Program-made: the position numbers and the translations under genes
Shown here: in pieces, positions 8,371-17,225 of the stretch
Numbering within the stretch: position 1 is the first letter of the stretch
How the letters are laid out: every line of letters begins with the position of its first letter
Notes under the pieces: generated by a model
Told to the model about the DNA's origin: nothing
Databases searched by the model: none
Seen by the model: only the letters and a program-made list of their open reading frames with translations
NCBI GenBank assembly: GCA_946481275.1
Contig: CAMLMV010000046.1
Location: 1 to 52,738 of the forward strand
Reading direction: 5' to 3'
DNA: 52,738 bases
DNA from: an uncultured Massilia sp.
Lineage (GTDB): Bacteria > Pseudomonadota > Gammaproteobacteria > Burkholderiales > Burkholderiaceae

Positions 8371-10485
8371 ATGGAGGGGCGAGGTATCGGCATTCCGGCC
8401 GCCACTAATTCTATGACTTTATTTCATCGCTTCATTGCTTTCTTGTTCGTGATCGCCAACGCGCTCGGCGTGGTCGCGCACGCCGAACAGCCCGCCGGCG
8501 ACGTCCGGGCGGAAATGGACAAGGTCCGGTCGCTGGCGCAGGAGTCTCTCGTCGCGGCCCTCGACCGGGTACAGGCCGCGCGCCGTGCTCTCGGGCCGGA
8601 CGCGTCTTACGAAGCAAGGCAACATTTGTTGCGCACGGAAATCTGGGTCAGGGATGACCTGGGGCAGATGGACGAGGTCTATGCGATGGAGCGCGAATCG
8701 CGGCAACTGGCGGAGGCGCGCGGCGACGCGGCGGGCGCGGCGCGGGCCAGGCTGGCCGAGGTGCGCAAATTGCTCCAATCCCGCCGGCTGGACGATGCGC
8801 AGGCGCTGTTGGACGAGATCCTGGCGCGGGCGCCGCAAGACCGGCAGGCGCTGTTCACGATGGCGGTCGAACGGCTGCAGGGCGATATCTTCAGCAAGCG
8901 CGGGCGGTTCGCCGAATCGTTGGCGGCTTATCAGCGCGGCCTGCGGGCCCTGCGCGGCCTGCACGCGCAGCCGGGCGATCCGGCCAACAGCGGGCTCCGC
9001 GCCTTGCTGTATTCCCGGATCGCCAAGATGTACATCGGTGCCGAAAATCTTGCCAAGGCCATCGACAACGCCGAACTGGGATTGGCGGAGCGGAAAATAT
9101 CGCTGGGTCCGCTTTCCTCGCTGCAGTTCACGCGCGCCATCGCCCTGATGCAGAGCGGGCGCGAGCGCGAAGGCATCGCCGCGTTGGAGGATACGCTGGC
9201 GACGGCTGTGCGGGGGGGGATGCGGGGCACGGAAGCGGCGGTCCGCGGCAATATCGCGGACTACTATCTGCGGCAGCACGACTATGTTCGCGCGCAAGCC
9301 GAGTCGCGCAAGGCGCTCGCCGTATCGGAGCAGGGCGGCAAGCGGGACATGATCCTGATGGCCCGCGCCAACCTCGGCTTCGCGCTGATGGGGCAGGGGC
9401 GCATCAAGGAGGGGCTGCCCTGGGTCGACGGCGTCATTGCCGATCTGCGCAAGGAAAAGGAGATCGTGGACGTCGCGGAGATGCTGGACGAAAAGGGCCG
9501 TATGCTGGAGCGCGCGGGCCAGTTCCAGCAGGCGCTGGCGATCGTGCGCGAACGGCAGTCGCTGCTGCAGCAGACCGCGCGCGCCGCGCGGGACCGCGCA
9601 GTCTCCGCGCTGCAGGAAGAATTCGACGCGCACCGCCGCAGCCAGCAGATCGCGCTGCTTCGGCGGGAGAGCCGCCTGAAGGACGTGGAGCTGAGCAACC
9701 GCCGCACCGTGCAGCTGGCGACGACGTTTGGCGCCGTGCTGACCGTGCTGGCAGGCGCCGTCGTCACGGTCCTGTACCGGCGCGCGGCGCGCAGCAACGC
9801 GCGCCTGAAGGAATTGAACACGCAGCTTGAATTCGGTTCGACGCACGACCCCCTGACGGGCCTGCACAACCGGCGCGCGCTGACGCGCCGGATGAGCCTC
9901 CGCGAGGACGACCGCCGCCACCCGGTGCCGGACGCCGTCGACTGCTTCGTCCTGATGGACATCGACCATTTTAAAAGCATCAACGACCGCTGGGGCCACG
10001 GCGCGGGCGACGCGGTCCTCGTCGACGTCGCGCGCCGGCTCGCGGCGGCCGTGCGCGACACCGACATGGTCGTGCGCTGGGGCGGCGAGGAATTCATGAT
10101 CCACGCGCCCGCCATGGACCCGGCCAGCGTCGCCGGCATGGCGGAGCGCATCCTGGACGCGATCGGCGGCAAGCCCGTCGACGTGGGCACGTGCGCAATC
10201 CCGGTGACGCTCACTGCGGGCATCGTCGCGCTGCCGGGCGCCGGCACCGCGTTCGACTGGCAGTGCGCCGTGCGCCTGGCCGACTGGGCGCTGTACCAGG
10301 GCAAGGCGCTGGGCCGCAACCAGGCCCGCATCGTCACGCGCCTGTATGCACCGGCGGACACCGTGATGGCGGCGCTCGACCGCGAGGACGGCGACGTCGC
10401 GCCGCTGCTGGCGCTGGACTGCGTGCGCGGCCCGGGCCAACCGGCCGGGCGTTCCGTGCCGGCCCCCGCGCTGGTGCCCGCCTGA
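8371..10485 (+). CDS. membrane TPR-GGDEF diguanylate cyclase, copy 3
   Basis: 704 aa from ATG 8371. Signal segment MTLFHRFIAFLFVIANALG, TPR sensor, one membrane helix, GGDEF domain with intact GGEEF and RDTD I-site. A short insertion (RALRGLHAQPGDP, around residue 195) is absent from the other copies. After the GGEEF motif the DNA follows copy 1 (about 10020-10190 against 5580-5760), and the last 100 bp follow copy 2, so the gene is mosaic. Convergent with the VOC gene, whose stop lies 4 bp away. Probably active; the sensed ligand is unknown. Confidence 0.9.
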   Translation: MEGRGIGIPAATNSMTLFHRFIAFLFVIANALGVVAHAEQPAGDVRAEMDKVRSLAQESLVAALDRVQAARRALGPDASYEARQHLLRTEIWVRDDLGQMDEVYAMERESRQLAEARGDAAGAARARLAEVRKLLQSRRLDDAQALLDEILARAPQDRQALFTMAVERLQGDIFSKRGRFAESLAAYQRGLRALRGLHAQPGDPANSGLRALLYSRIAKMYIGAENLAKAIDNAELGLAERKISLGPLSSLQFTRAIALMQSGREREGIAALEDTLATAVRGGMRGTEAAVRGNIADYYLRQHDYVRAQAESRKALAVSEQGGKRDMILMARANLGFALMGQGRIKEGLPWVDGVIADLRKEKEIVDVAEMLDEKGRMLERAGQFQQALAIVRERQSLLQQTARAARDRAVSALQEEFDAHRRSQQIALLRRESRLKDVELSNRRTVQLATTFGAVLTVLAGAVVTVLYRRAARSNARLKELNTQLEFGSTHDPLTGLHNRRALTRRMSLREDDRRHPVPDAVDCFVLMDIDHFKSINDRWGHGAGDAVLVDVARRLAAAVRDTDMVVRWGGEEFMIHAPAMDPASVAGMAERILDAIGGKPVDVGTCAIPVTLTAGIVALPGAGTAFDWQCAVRLADWALYQGKALGRNQARIVTRLYAPADTVMAALDREDGDVAPLLALDCVRGPGQPAGRSVPAPALVPA

Positions 10486-10489
10486 CCGC

Positions 10490-10969
10490 TCAGCCGCGCC
10501 GCGCAGCCTCGATCGCCGCGACGTCGATCTTCTTCATCTCCATCATCGCGTTGAACGCGCGCCTTGCCGCGGCCCGGTCGGTGCCCGTAAACGCTTCCAT
10601 CAGCACGCGCGGCGTGATCTGCCACGACACGCCCCACCGGTCCTTGCACCAGCCGCATGCGCTTTCCTGCCCGCCGTTGCCGACGATCGCATTCCACAGC
10701 CGGTCCGTCTCTTCCTGGTCCTCGGTCGAGACCTGGAACGAGAACGCATCCGTGTGCTGCACGCCCGGGCCGCCGTTCAGGCCGAGGCACGGGATGCCCA
10801 TCACCGTGAACTCCACCGTCAGGACACTGCCTTCCTGGCCGGCCGGATAATCGCCCGGCGCGCGGTGGACGGCGCCCACCGAGCTGTCGGGAAACGTCTG
10901 CGCGTAGAACGTCGCCGCGTCGAGGGCGTCGTTGTCGTACCACAGGCAAATCGTGTTCTTGTTGATCAT
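10490..10969 (-). CDS. VOC-superfamily (PhnB-like) protein
   Basis: 159 aa from ATG 10969, preceded by GGGAG at good spacing; an upstream in-frame start at 11014 lacks a site. The sequence shows the betaalphabetabetabeta signature of the PhnB/3-demethylubiquinone-methyltransferase-like vicinal-oxygen-chelate group: NTICLWYDNDALDAATFYAQTFPDS, then CLGLNGG, then CGWCKDRWGVSWQITPR. Family members are small cytoplasmic proteins, mostly of unknown substrate. A stand-alone gene; nothing nearby points to a pathway. Confidence 0.85.
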   Translation of the reverse strand: MINKNTICLWYDNDALDAATFYAQTFPDSSVGAVHRAPGDYPAGQEGSVLTVEFTVMGIPCLGLNGGPGVQHTDAFSFQVSTEDQEETDRLWNAIVGNGGQESACGWCKDRWGVSWQITPRVLMEAFTGTDRAAARRAFNAMMEMKKIDVAAIEAARRG

Positions 10970-11042
10970 CGCGTCTCCCTTCGTGGTGTGGAAATGGAGC
11001 GGCAACGATAGCACGGCGCGCGGCTCGCCGGCATGTGGCGGC

Positions 11043-12518
11043 TCATCGCTCGGCCTGCGCGGTGTGCCCCGCCAGCGGCAATTCCGGCAGGAACAGCAGC
11101 GCGATGAGCCCCGCCAGCACGATCAGCGCGCCCGCGGCGAAGATGTTGGCGATGGCGTGGCGGTACACGTCCACGGTCAGCGCCTGCGCGGCGGGCAGCG
11201 CACTCGCCGAGCGCGCGACGTCGGCGATGCCGTGTGCGTGCACCTGGTGCGCGAGGATGGCGCCGGAGCCCGTCACGCCGAGCAGGCCGCCGAGCGAGCG
11301 GAAGAACGTCAGCATCGCCGTGCCCACGCCGCGGCGCGGGACGGGCAGCGCGTTCTGCACGGCGATCGTCATGTTGGGCATCACGAGGCCCAGTCCCGCG
11401 CCCAGCATGAAGATGGCGGGCTCGATGATCCAGTAGCCGCGCGCCGTGGCCATGCCCCATGCGAGGACGGCGAACGCCAGCACCGCCGCCGACAATCCCA
11501 CGACCTGCACGGCCTTGTACTTGCCCGAGCGCGACAGCACGCGGCCGTTCAACGTGGAGGACGCGATCATCCCGACCATCATCGCCACCGTCATCATGCC
11601 CGAATGCGCGGGACTGCTGCCCATCACGAGCTGGAAGAACAGCGGGAAGAACACGCTCGCGCCCATCAGGCCCATGAACGTCAGGGCCATCACGATGCTG
11701 GCGATGTTGAACACGCGGCTGTGGAACAGGTCCGGCGGCAGCACGGGTTCTTCCGCGCGGCGCAGGTGCACCACCAGCCAGCCGCCCGGCACGACCGTCA
11801 ATGCCGCGCACACCTGCACCTGCACCGAATCCCACGCCCATTTCGTGCCGCCCAGCGCGAGGATCAGGAGCAGCGCGGTGATAGTCACGGTGAGCAGCAC
11901 GGAGCCGAGGTAGTCGATGCGATGCGCGTGCGTCTGCACGGGCTTGCGCAGCGAGCGCGCGATGGCGTAGAACGCGACGGCGCCGACGGGCAGGTTGATG
12001 AAGAAGATCCAGTGCCACGACAGCAGGTCCGTCATCATCCCGCCCAGCACGGGCCCGAGCACGCTGGTGACGGCGAACACGATCGCGATCGAGCCCTGGC
12101 GGCGCGCCCGTTCCTGCGGCGGCACGAGGTCGCCGATGATGATCTGCGCCAGCGGCATGAAGCCGCCGGAGCCCATGCCCTGGATGGCGCGGAATGCGAT
12201 CAGCTGCGTCATGCTCTGCGCGAAGCCGCACAGCACGGAGCCCAGCAGGAACGTTGCCAGTGCCGTGAAGATCATCGGACGCCGGCCGTACTGGTCGGCC
12301 AGCTTGCCGTACAACGGCATCGTGGCGGTGGAGGCGAGCACGTACGCCGTCACGACCCACGACAAATGATTCATGCCGCCCAGGTCGCCCACGATGCGGG
12401 GCAGGGCGGTGGCGACGATGCTCTGGTCGAGCGCCCCGAGGCCCAGCACGGCCATCAGGGCGAGGTAGACGGCGCGGATTTCGCGGGCGTCGGCAATCGT
12501 GGGGGATTCAATCTTCAT
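11043..12518 (-). CDS. DHA2-family MFS multidrug exporter (EmrB/QacA type)
   Basis: About 491 aa from ATG 12518. The start was chosen because it overlaps the end of the MarR gene by 11 nt, giving translational coupling; longer versions only read through MarR in another frame. About 14 hydrophobic helices are visible. MFS motif A occurs as GKLADQYGRRPM and the antiporter motif C as GPVLGGMMTD. Such proton antiporters expel drugs or toxic organics across the inner membrane. The direct overlap with marR indicates that the regulator controls its own exporter. Confidence 0.9.
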   Translation of the reverse strand: MKIESPTIADAREIRAVYLALMAVLGLGALDQSIVATALPRIVGDLGGMNHLSWVVTAYVLASTATMPLYGKLADQYGRRPMIFTALATFLLGSVLCGFAQSMTQLIAFRAIQGMGSGGFMPLAQIIIGDLVPPQERARRQGSIAIVFAVTSVLGPVLGGMMTDLLSWHWIFFINLPVGAVAFYAIARSLRKPVQTHAHRIDYLGSVLLTVTITALLLILALGGTKWAWDSVQVQVCAALTVVPGGWLVVHLRRAEEPVLPPDLFHSRVFNIASIVMALTFMGLMGASVFFPLFFQLVMGSSPAHSGMMTVAMMVGMIASSTLNGRVLSRSGKYKAVQVVGLSAAVLAFAVLAWGMATARGYWIIEPAIFMLGAGLGLVMPNMTIAVQNALPVPRRGVGTAMLTFFRSLGGLLGVTGSGAILAHQVHAHGIADVARSASALPAAQALTVDVYRHAIANIFAAGALIVLAGLIALLFLPELPLAGHTAQAER

Positions 12519-12954
12519 GGTCGGCGAGGAAGTTGAGGGCGTCGATGGCGCCGGCGAGCGCGGCCATCTGGTCGGGCGACAGGCGGGCGATGCGTTGCGA
12601 CAGCCAGTCGTGACGGCGGTCGCGCAGCCGGCGCAGGGCGGTGTGGCCGGCGGGGCTGACGTGCAGGCCACTGCGGCGCCTGTCCTGTTCCTGTGCGGCG
12701 CGTTCGACGAGGCCGGCCGCTTCCAGTGCCTTGACCTGGCCGCTCATCGTCGGGCTGCGCACCTGCTGCATGCGCGCCAGCTCGGCCACGCCGATGCCGG
12801 GGTGCTCGTGGATCTGGTGCAGGAGCATCGCCTGCATCAGCGACAGGCCTTGCTCCTGGCGCCCGGTGTCGCGCCGCATCTGGCGCACGAGCCCTTTGAG
12901 GGCCGTGCGCAGGTTTTGGGACAGGCGCTCGACGTGTTGGTCGTAATGGGGCAT
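12508..12954 (-). CDS. MarR-family transcriptional regulator
   Basis: 148 aa. Winged-helix MarR core: helix-turn-helix in GIGVAELARMQQVRSPTMSGQVKALEAAGLVER followed by the wing AAQEQDRRRSGLHVSPAGHTAL. It precedes and overlaps the DHA2 exporter gene, the common arrangement in which ligand binding releases MarR and turns on efflux. A perfect palindrome lies 9 bp before its start codon, so autoregulation is likely. Confidence 0.92.
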   Translation of the reverse strand: MPHYDQHVERLSQNLRTALKGLVRQMRRDTGRQEQGLSLMQAMLLHQIHEHPGIGVAELARMQQVRSPTMSGQVKALEAAGLVERAAQEQDRRRSGLHVSPAGHTALRRLRDRRHDWLSQRIARLSPDQMAALAGAIDALNFLADHED

Positions 12955-12962
12955 GATGAATA

Positions 12963-12977
12963 TAGGTAGGCTACCTA
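12963..12977. promoter_or_regulatory. palindromic operator of the marR-exporter operon
   Basis: TAGGTAG-G-CTACCTA is a perfect 7+1+7 palindrome 9 bp upstream of the marR start, in the usual place and of the usual size for a MarR dimer site overlapping the promoter or leader. Assignment is by position only. Confidence 0.7.
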
Positions 12978-13070
12978 ACTATCTTACGCCCATCGCCCGG
13001 CGCATGCAAATGGTGTCTTCGTGACAATGCACGCATTTTTTCGGCGACGCATTTGATAAGGTGGCGCCCT

Positions 13071-13439
13071 ATGCATTTTCGAGCCCAACTGGACCGTTCC
13101 CTCGCCGTGCTGTCGGCGCGCGGCCTGTCGCGTCGCCACACCGAGCCGCTGCTGTTCCGGCTGCTGTGGAAATGCGGCGTCCGCGTCCGCCCGCCGCATT
13201 TCCTCGGCTTTGCCCACATTGCCCTCATCTACGGCACGTGGTTCACGTGCGCCTGGGGCGTGTTCATGTGGCTGCTCGTGTGGTCGCATCAGGAGGTGGA
13301 CTTCCCGGGCGTGGCGCTCAGGTCCGGCGGCGCGGGTGCGGCGGTCGGCTTGGTGATGGCGTGGTTTTATACGCGCGAACGCAGGGAATTCGCGCTGCCG
13401 GCCTGGGAATCGTTCGGCCGGGACGAACAGACAGGCTAA
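13071..13439 (+). CDS. DUF6404-like two-helix membrane protein
   Basis: 122 aa from ATG 13071. A basic N-terminal part (LDRSLAVLSARGLSRRHTEPLLFRLLWKCG..RPPHFLGF) is followed by two membrane helices (about 47-72 and 82-100) and a polar C-terminal tail. This matches the small DUF6404 family as I remember it; no function is known. Transcribed away from marR and 13 bp before the next gene, so possibly co-transcribed with it. Confidence 0.7.
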   Translation: MHFRAQLDRSLAVLSARGLSRRHTEPLLFRLLWKCGVRVRPPHFLGFAHIALIYGTWFTCAWGVFMWLLVWSHQEVDFPGVALRSGGAGAAVGLVMAWFYTRERREFALPAWESFGRDEQTG

Positions 13440-13452
13440 ACGGGGGAATCTC

Positions 13453-13905
13453 ATGTACCACGCCATCGTCCGACGCAGGATCACCAACGCATTCGCCGGT
13501 CTCAGCGCGGGAAGCATCGATGCCATCACGGACGAGCTCGCGCCGGACGCCGTGCATTACTTCGTCGGCACGCATGCGCTGTCGGGCACGCGCCGCACGC
13601 CGGAGGCCATCCGCGCGTGGTACGAACGCCTGTTGCGCCTGCTGCAGGGCATCCGCTTCACCGTGCACGAGGTCCGGGTGTCGGGCTGGCTATGGCGCAC
13701 GCAGGTCGAGGCGATCTGGACCGAAACGAATTACGGCACGGATGGCGTGCAGACGTCCGCCGAGGGCGTCAACCTGATCGAGGTCCGCTGGGGCAAGGTG
13801 ACGAGCGTACGCATTTACCCGGACACGGCCATGCTGGAGCGGACGCTGCAGCGCATCGCGGCCAAGGGCACGGCGGAAGCGCTGGCCGCGCCCATCACCT
13901 CCTGA
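13453..13905 (+). CDS. NTF2-like (SnoaL-type) protein
   Basis: 150 aa. An N-terminal helical stretch with AFAGLSAGSIDAITDELAPDAVHYFVGTHALSG and a strand-rich remainder with WYERLLRLLQGIRFTVHEVRVSGWLWRTQVEAIW are typical of SnoaL/NTF2 cone folds. Such proteins act as small isomerases, lyases or ligand-binding subunits. Start ATG has GGGGAA upstream. Substrate unknown. Confidence 0.75.
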   Translation: MYHAIVRRRITNAFAGLSAGSIDAITDELAPDAVHYFVGTHALSGTRRTPEAIRAWYERLLRLLQGIRFTVHEVRVSGWLWRTQVEAIWTETNYGTDGVQTSAEGVNLIEVRWGKVTSVRIYPDTAMLERTLQRIAAKGTAEALAAPITS

Positions 13906-13911
13906 GCAGTT

Positions 13912-15132
13912 TTACAGCGCTTGCCAGGCAAGCGCGGCCATCACTTCATCCACGCCGATCTTGTCGACCCAGTCGTCGCGCCGCACCACGGTGACGACGG
14001 TGCTGTTGTGCTTGTCGATGGGCGTCCATTCCGGATTCTTTTGACGCATCAGCGCGATCACGGGGACGTGCACCGCGTTCGCCAAATGCATGACGGCCGT
14101 CTCGACGGAGACGATCAGCTTGCACAGGCTGAGGATGGCCGGTAGCTGGAAGAAATTGTCTTCGGCACTGAACAGATGGGTGCGCGCGAGGTCGTGGCCG
14201 GCGAACAGGGCGCGGGCACGCGCCAGGTCTTCCGGGACGACGTTGACGATGAAGCCGGCGTCGCGCCACGAGGCGTCCTGCTGCATGGTGCGGATCAGTT
14301 CGATGACCCGTTCCAGCGGCCACGAGCGTTCGACCGATTTCGAATACGCATTCAGGAACACGACCTTGGGCGTGGCGCCCCCTGTGCCGCCGAATCCCCA
14401 GGCCGCGAACTGGCCGCGCGCGTAATTCATCCACCGGTCGGGGATCGACAGTACGGGATAGCGGGCGGCCGGCGGGATCGTGATGCCGAACAGCTGCGTG
14501 AACCAGTCGGCGTAGATGTCGCTGATGTGCTGGTCCGGATGCGATGCCGCGCTGTACGCGGGAATGAAGGCGTCCAGCTTGCGGTAGGCGAGGTGCTTCG
14601 GCAGGTCGTAGGACCGCACGCGCTTCTTCTGGCCCACGACGAAGCCGTGCGGGCTGATCTTGCGGGCCAGGCCCGCGTACTTGTGCCGGTCCAGCACGGC
14701 GAGCGACACGACGATCGGATAATCCTGCCGCTGCGCTTCCTGCAGCGAGGCCTTGTACAGCGCGGGGCTGTAGGTTTCGTCGTAGACCTTGTCGAAGCAG
14801 GGGCACTCGGCCAGCCAGTCGTACAGCGCGTATTTTTTCAGGTGCGGCCAGTCCGCGGCCCGGCGCGTGCGGCGGCGCTCGTCGACCCACAGGTCGATCT
14901 TGATGTGCGGGAAGGCACGCGCGAAGGCGGTGAAGCAGCTTTGCAGGTAAGTGAAATCGCCCAGCGCCAGGTGGGCGATGAACAGGATCCTGTCGGCACG
15001 CGCCAGCCGCGCGCGGTCGACCAGCGCCGTGCGGGCGACGGTGTCCGCGAGCCAGTCCGTGTCGAACCCGCCCGGCTGTGCGCGGCCACCCCAGCTGTCC
15101 AGTTTCAGCGTCTGTTCACTCGAGATTTTCAT
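13912..15132 (-). CDS. GT9-like glycosyltransferase (heptosyltransferase-related)
   Basis: 406 aa. The N-terminal half resembles the first Rossmann domain of ADP-heptose:LPS heptosyltransferases (ILFIAHLALGDFTYLQSCFTAFARAFPHIKIDLWVD). The C-terminal half has the donor-site segment LPAILSLCKLIVSVETAVMHLANAVHVPVIALM, close to the family signature with T-A-x-x-H. No membrane segments. It would add sugars to LPS or a surface glycan at the inner-membrane face. No other LPS gene is nearby, so the acceptor is unknown. Convergent with the NTF2-like gene. Confidence 0.8.
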   Translation of the reverse strand: MKISSEQTLKLDSWGGRAQPGGFDTDWLADTVARTALVDRARLARADRILFIAHLALGDFTYLQSCFTAFARAFPHIKIDLWVDERRRTRRAADWPHLKKYALYDWLAECPCFDKVYDETYSPALYKASLQEAQRQDYPIVVSLAVLDRHKYAGLARKISPHGFVVGQKKRVRSYDLPKHLAYRKLDAFIPAYSAASHPDQHISDIYADWFTQLFGITIPPAARYPVLSIPDRWMNYARGQFAAWGFGGTGGATPKVVFLNAYSKSVERSWPLERVIELIRTMQQDASWRDAGFIVNVVPEDLARARALFAGHDLARTHLFSAEDNFFQLPAILSLCKLIVSVETAVMHLANAVHVPVIALMRQKNPEWTPIDKHNSTVVTVVRRDDWVDKIGVDEVMAALAWQAL

Positions 15133-15322
15133 GTCAAAATTGTAGAGGGCGAATGGCCGGGGTAGAACGGGCGGTGCTGTAAAGTTTCGTAAAGCTTTTG
15201 TTAAGAATTAGCATGCTTCAATGACATCTGTGTTACATGCAGGTGCGACACAAAGTGGCTGATTAGTAAATATTGCATCCCGTCAGTCTGCCAGATTGCA
15301 TGGAAAAACGATGCACTATTGA

Positions 15323-15339
15323 CGTTACAAGTTGTAACG
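15323..15339. promoter_or_regulatory. perfect 17-bp palindrome in the 265-bp gap 15133-15397
   Basis: CGTTACAA-G-TTGTAACG lies between the GT9 start (to the left) and the PRC-barrel gene end. The rest of the gap is AT-richer and shows no gene. The dyad could be an operator for the GT9 gene about 190 bp away, or part of a weak terminator for the PRC gene. No T-run follows it. Confidence 0.35.
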
Positions 15340-15397
15340 ACGTGTGTCGCCAGCCGCACCACCGGCCTTTGGCGGGCCGATGGTGCGTGCTCCAGCG

Positions 15398-16063
15398 TCA
15401 GCCGAGGTTGCTGCCGCGGATCTTGCTCAGGTCCGTGTCGCTGCCGGCCGTACCGGGCCGTGGGTCGAGACTCCCGCCGGCACCGCCAGCGACGCCGCCA
15501 CCGGGCATGGCACTGCCCGCGCCCGTGCCCATGTCGGACGAACCCGCATGCCCGGCGCCCATCGAGCCCATGCCGGCACCGGCGCCCGTGCTGGCGCCCG
15601 CGCCGCCGCCGACCATGCCGCGCATCGCCACGTTCGGTCCCATGCTGGGGGCGCCGGAACGCATCGGGTCGGTGCCATAGAAGCTGTGGATGTGCTGGGC
15701 CCATTGCGCATCAGCCATGTCGGGCCAGGCATCCTTGTCGAAGCCGGGGGCGGTCTGCAGGCGTTCCTTCTCGATGTCGAGCACGAAGCGCTTGTTGACG
15801 GTGTCCAGGTGCAGGGCCTGCCAGGGCACGGCGAACAGCTTGTCGCCCATGCCCAGGAAGCCGCCGAAGGACAGCACGGCGTAGGCGACCTGGCCGGTCT
15901 GCATGTCGAGCATGATTTCCTTGATGTCGCCCAGGTCTTCGTCGGCAGCGTTGACGACGCTGTCGCCGATCAGGGTGTCGGCGCCCATCAGCGCCGGGCC
16001 GGGGCCGGCATGTCGTCCGGTGTCCTTGTACATGCCGTATTTGTCGCGATCTGCGTAGCTCAT
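15398..16063 (-). CDS. PRC-barrel domain protein with Gly/Ala-rich tail
   Basis: 221 aa from ATG 16063, chosen for the ideal AGGAGG 7 nt upstream. Residues about 20-100 form a PRC-barrel (ADTLIGDSVVNAADEDLGDIKEIMLD..GQVAYAVLSFGGFLGMGDKLFAVPW). A short conserved helical segment (DKDAWPDMADAQWAQHIHSFYG) follows. The last 70 residues are a low-complexity Gly/Ala/Met/Ser stretch. PRC-barrel proteins of this kind are stress-related and of uncertain role in proteobacteria. Monocistronic by spacing. Confidence 0.85.
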   Translation of the reverse strand: MSYADRDKYGMYKDTGRHAGPGPALMGADTLIGDSVVNAADEDLGDIKEIMLDMQTGQVAYAVLSFGGFLGMGDKLFAVPWQALHLDTVNKRFVLDIEKERLQTAPGFDKDAWPDMADAQWAQHIHSFYGTDPMRSGAPSMGPNVAMRGMVGGGAGASTGAGAGMGSMGAGHAGSSDMGTGAGSAMPGGGVAGGAGGSLDPRPGTAGSDTDLSKIRGSNLG

Positions 16064-16232
16064 CTCTCGTCCTCCTGATGTCGATGATTGCAGGCTGTCG
16101 GTGCGGTATCCATTCAGGGTAAATGGGCCGCCTGGTACGCGTTTGCGTCCGCTCAATCGTGCGCGAACGCGGTACGCGCCAACGGTCCGATCCTAGCCCC
16201 AATCCGCATTGCCGTGCGCCCGCTAGAAGACG

Positions 16233-16264
16233 GGCAAGACTTGCCGCCGGCCCGGCGCCGGCGG
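16233..16264 (-). terminator. double GC hairpin after the YghU-like gene
   Basis: Two adjacent dyads, GGCAAG-A-CTTGCC (16233-16245) and an 8-bp stem CCGCCGGC/GCCGGCGG with a 5-nt loop (16244-16264), lie just downstream of the leftward GST gene. There is no T-run, so this is a structured end or non-canonical terminator rather than a textbook one. Confidence 0.4.
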
Positions 16265-16284
16265 AGGAGGATGGCGGATAACGT

Positions 16285-17145
16285 TCAGTCCAGGTCGGAA
16301 GAGTCGTGCCGCTCCAGCACCTGCTCTTCCGGCTTGCCGCGCACGCGGTTGACCTTGCGGCCGCGGATCACGGCCGGGCGCGCGCCGACCTCGTCCGCCC
16401 AGCGGCGCACCTGCTGGTACTGGTGCACGGCGAGGAATTCGCCGGCATCGTACAGCTCGCCCAGCACGAGGCCGCCGTACCACGGCCAGATCGCCATGTC
16501 GGCGATCGTGTACTCGTCGCCCGCGACGAAGCGGCGCTCGGCCAGCAGGCGGTCGAGCACGTCCAGCTGGCGCTTCGTTTCCATCGCATAGCGGTTGATC
16601 GGGTATTCCAGCTTTTCCGGCGCGTACGCATAGAAATGGCCGAAGCCGCCGCCGACGAAGGGCGCCGATCCCATCTGCCACATCAGCCAGTTGAAGGTCT
16701 CGGTGCGGGCGGGAACGTCCTTGGGCAGGAAGGCGCTGCCGAATTTTTCCGCCAGGTAGACGAGGATCGAGCCCGATTCGAACACGCGCACGGGCTCTTG
16801 CCCGCTGCGGTCGACGAGGGCCGGGATCTTGGAGTTCGGATTGATCCCGACGAAGCCGCTGCCGAACTGGGCGCCTTCGTTGATGCGGATGAGCCAGGCG
16901 TCGTATTCCGCCCCCGTGTGACCGGCGGCCAGCAGCTCCTCGAGCATGATCGTGACCTTTTGCCCGTTCGGCGTGCCCAGCGAATACAGTTGCAGCGGAT
17001 GCTTGCCCACCGGCAGTTCCAGCTCGTGGGTCTTGCCCGCGACGGGGCGGTTGATGCTGGCGAAGGCGCCGCCCGAAGGCGTCGCCGGGGACCAGACCCG
17101 GGGCGGGACATAGGGGGACGTGAACGGGTTCGTGGGGTCGGACAT
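16285..17145 (-). CDS. yghU: YghU-like glutathione S-transferase
   Basis: 286 aa, matching the about 288 aa of E. coli YghU. The long N-terminal extension before the thioredoxin fold (NPFTSPYVPPRVW..GAFASINRPVAGKTHE) and the segment QKVTIMLEELLAAG..IRINEGAQFGSGFVGINPNSKIPALVD are typical. The C-terminal all-helical domain carries WLMWQMGSAPFVGGGFGHFYAYAPEK. Family members bind two glutathiones and reduce disulfides or peroxides. Start ATG 17145 has GGAGAAG upstream; the open frame continuing above it is antisense to, or a shadow of, the Hsp70 gene. Confidence 0.9.
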   Translation of the reverse strand: MSDPTNPFTSPYVPPRVWSPATPSGGAFASINRPVAGKTHELELPVGKHPLQLYSLGTPNGQKVTIMLEELLAAGHTGAEYDAWLIRINEGAQFGSGFVGINPNSKIPALVDRSGQEPVRVFESGSILVYLAEKFGSAFLPKDVPARTETFNWLMWQMGSAPFVGGGFGHFYAYAPEKLEYPINRYAMETKRQLDVLDRLLAERRFVAGDEYTIADMAIWPWYGGLVLGELYDAGEFLAVHQYQQVRRWADEVGARPAVIRGRKVNRVRGKPEEQVLERHDSSDLD

Positions 17146-17225
17146 TGCACTTCTCCTTCTGTGACTCGGTGGAGAGGCGATGATGCCCGAAAAGCCGGCT
17201 TCGTGCTGGAAGCGGACGCGCCGTT

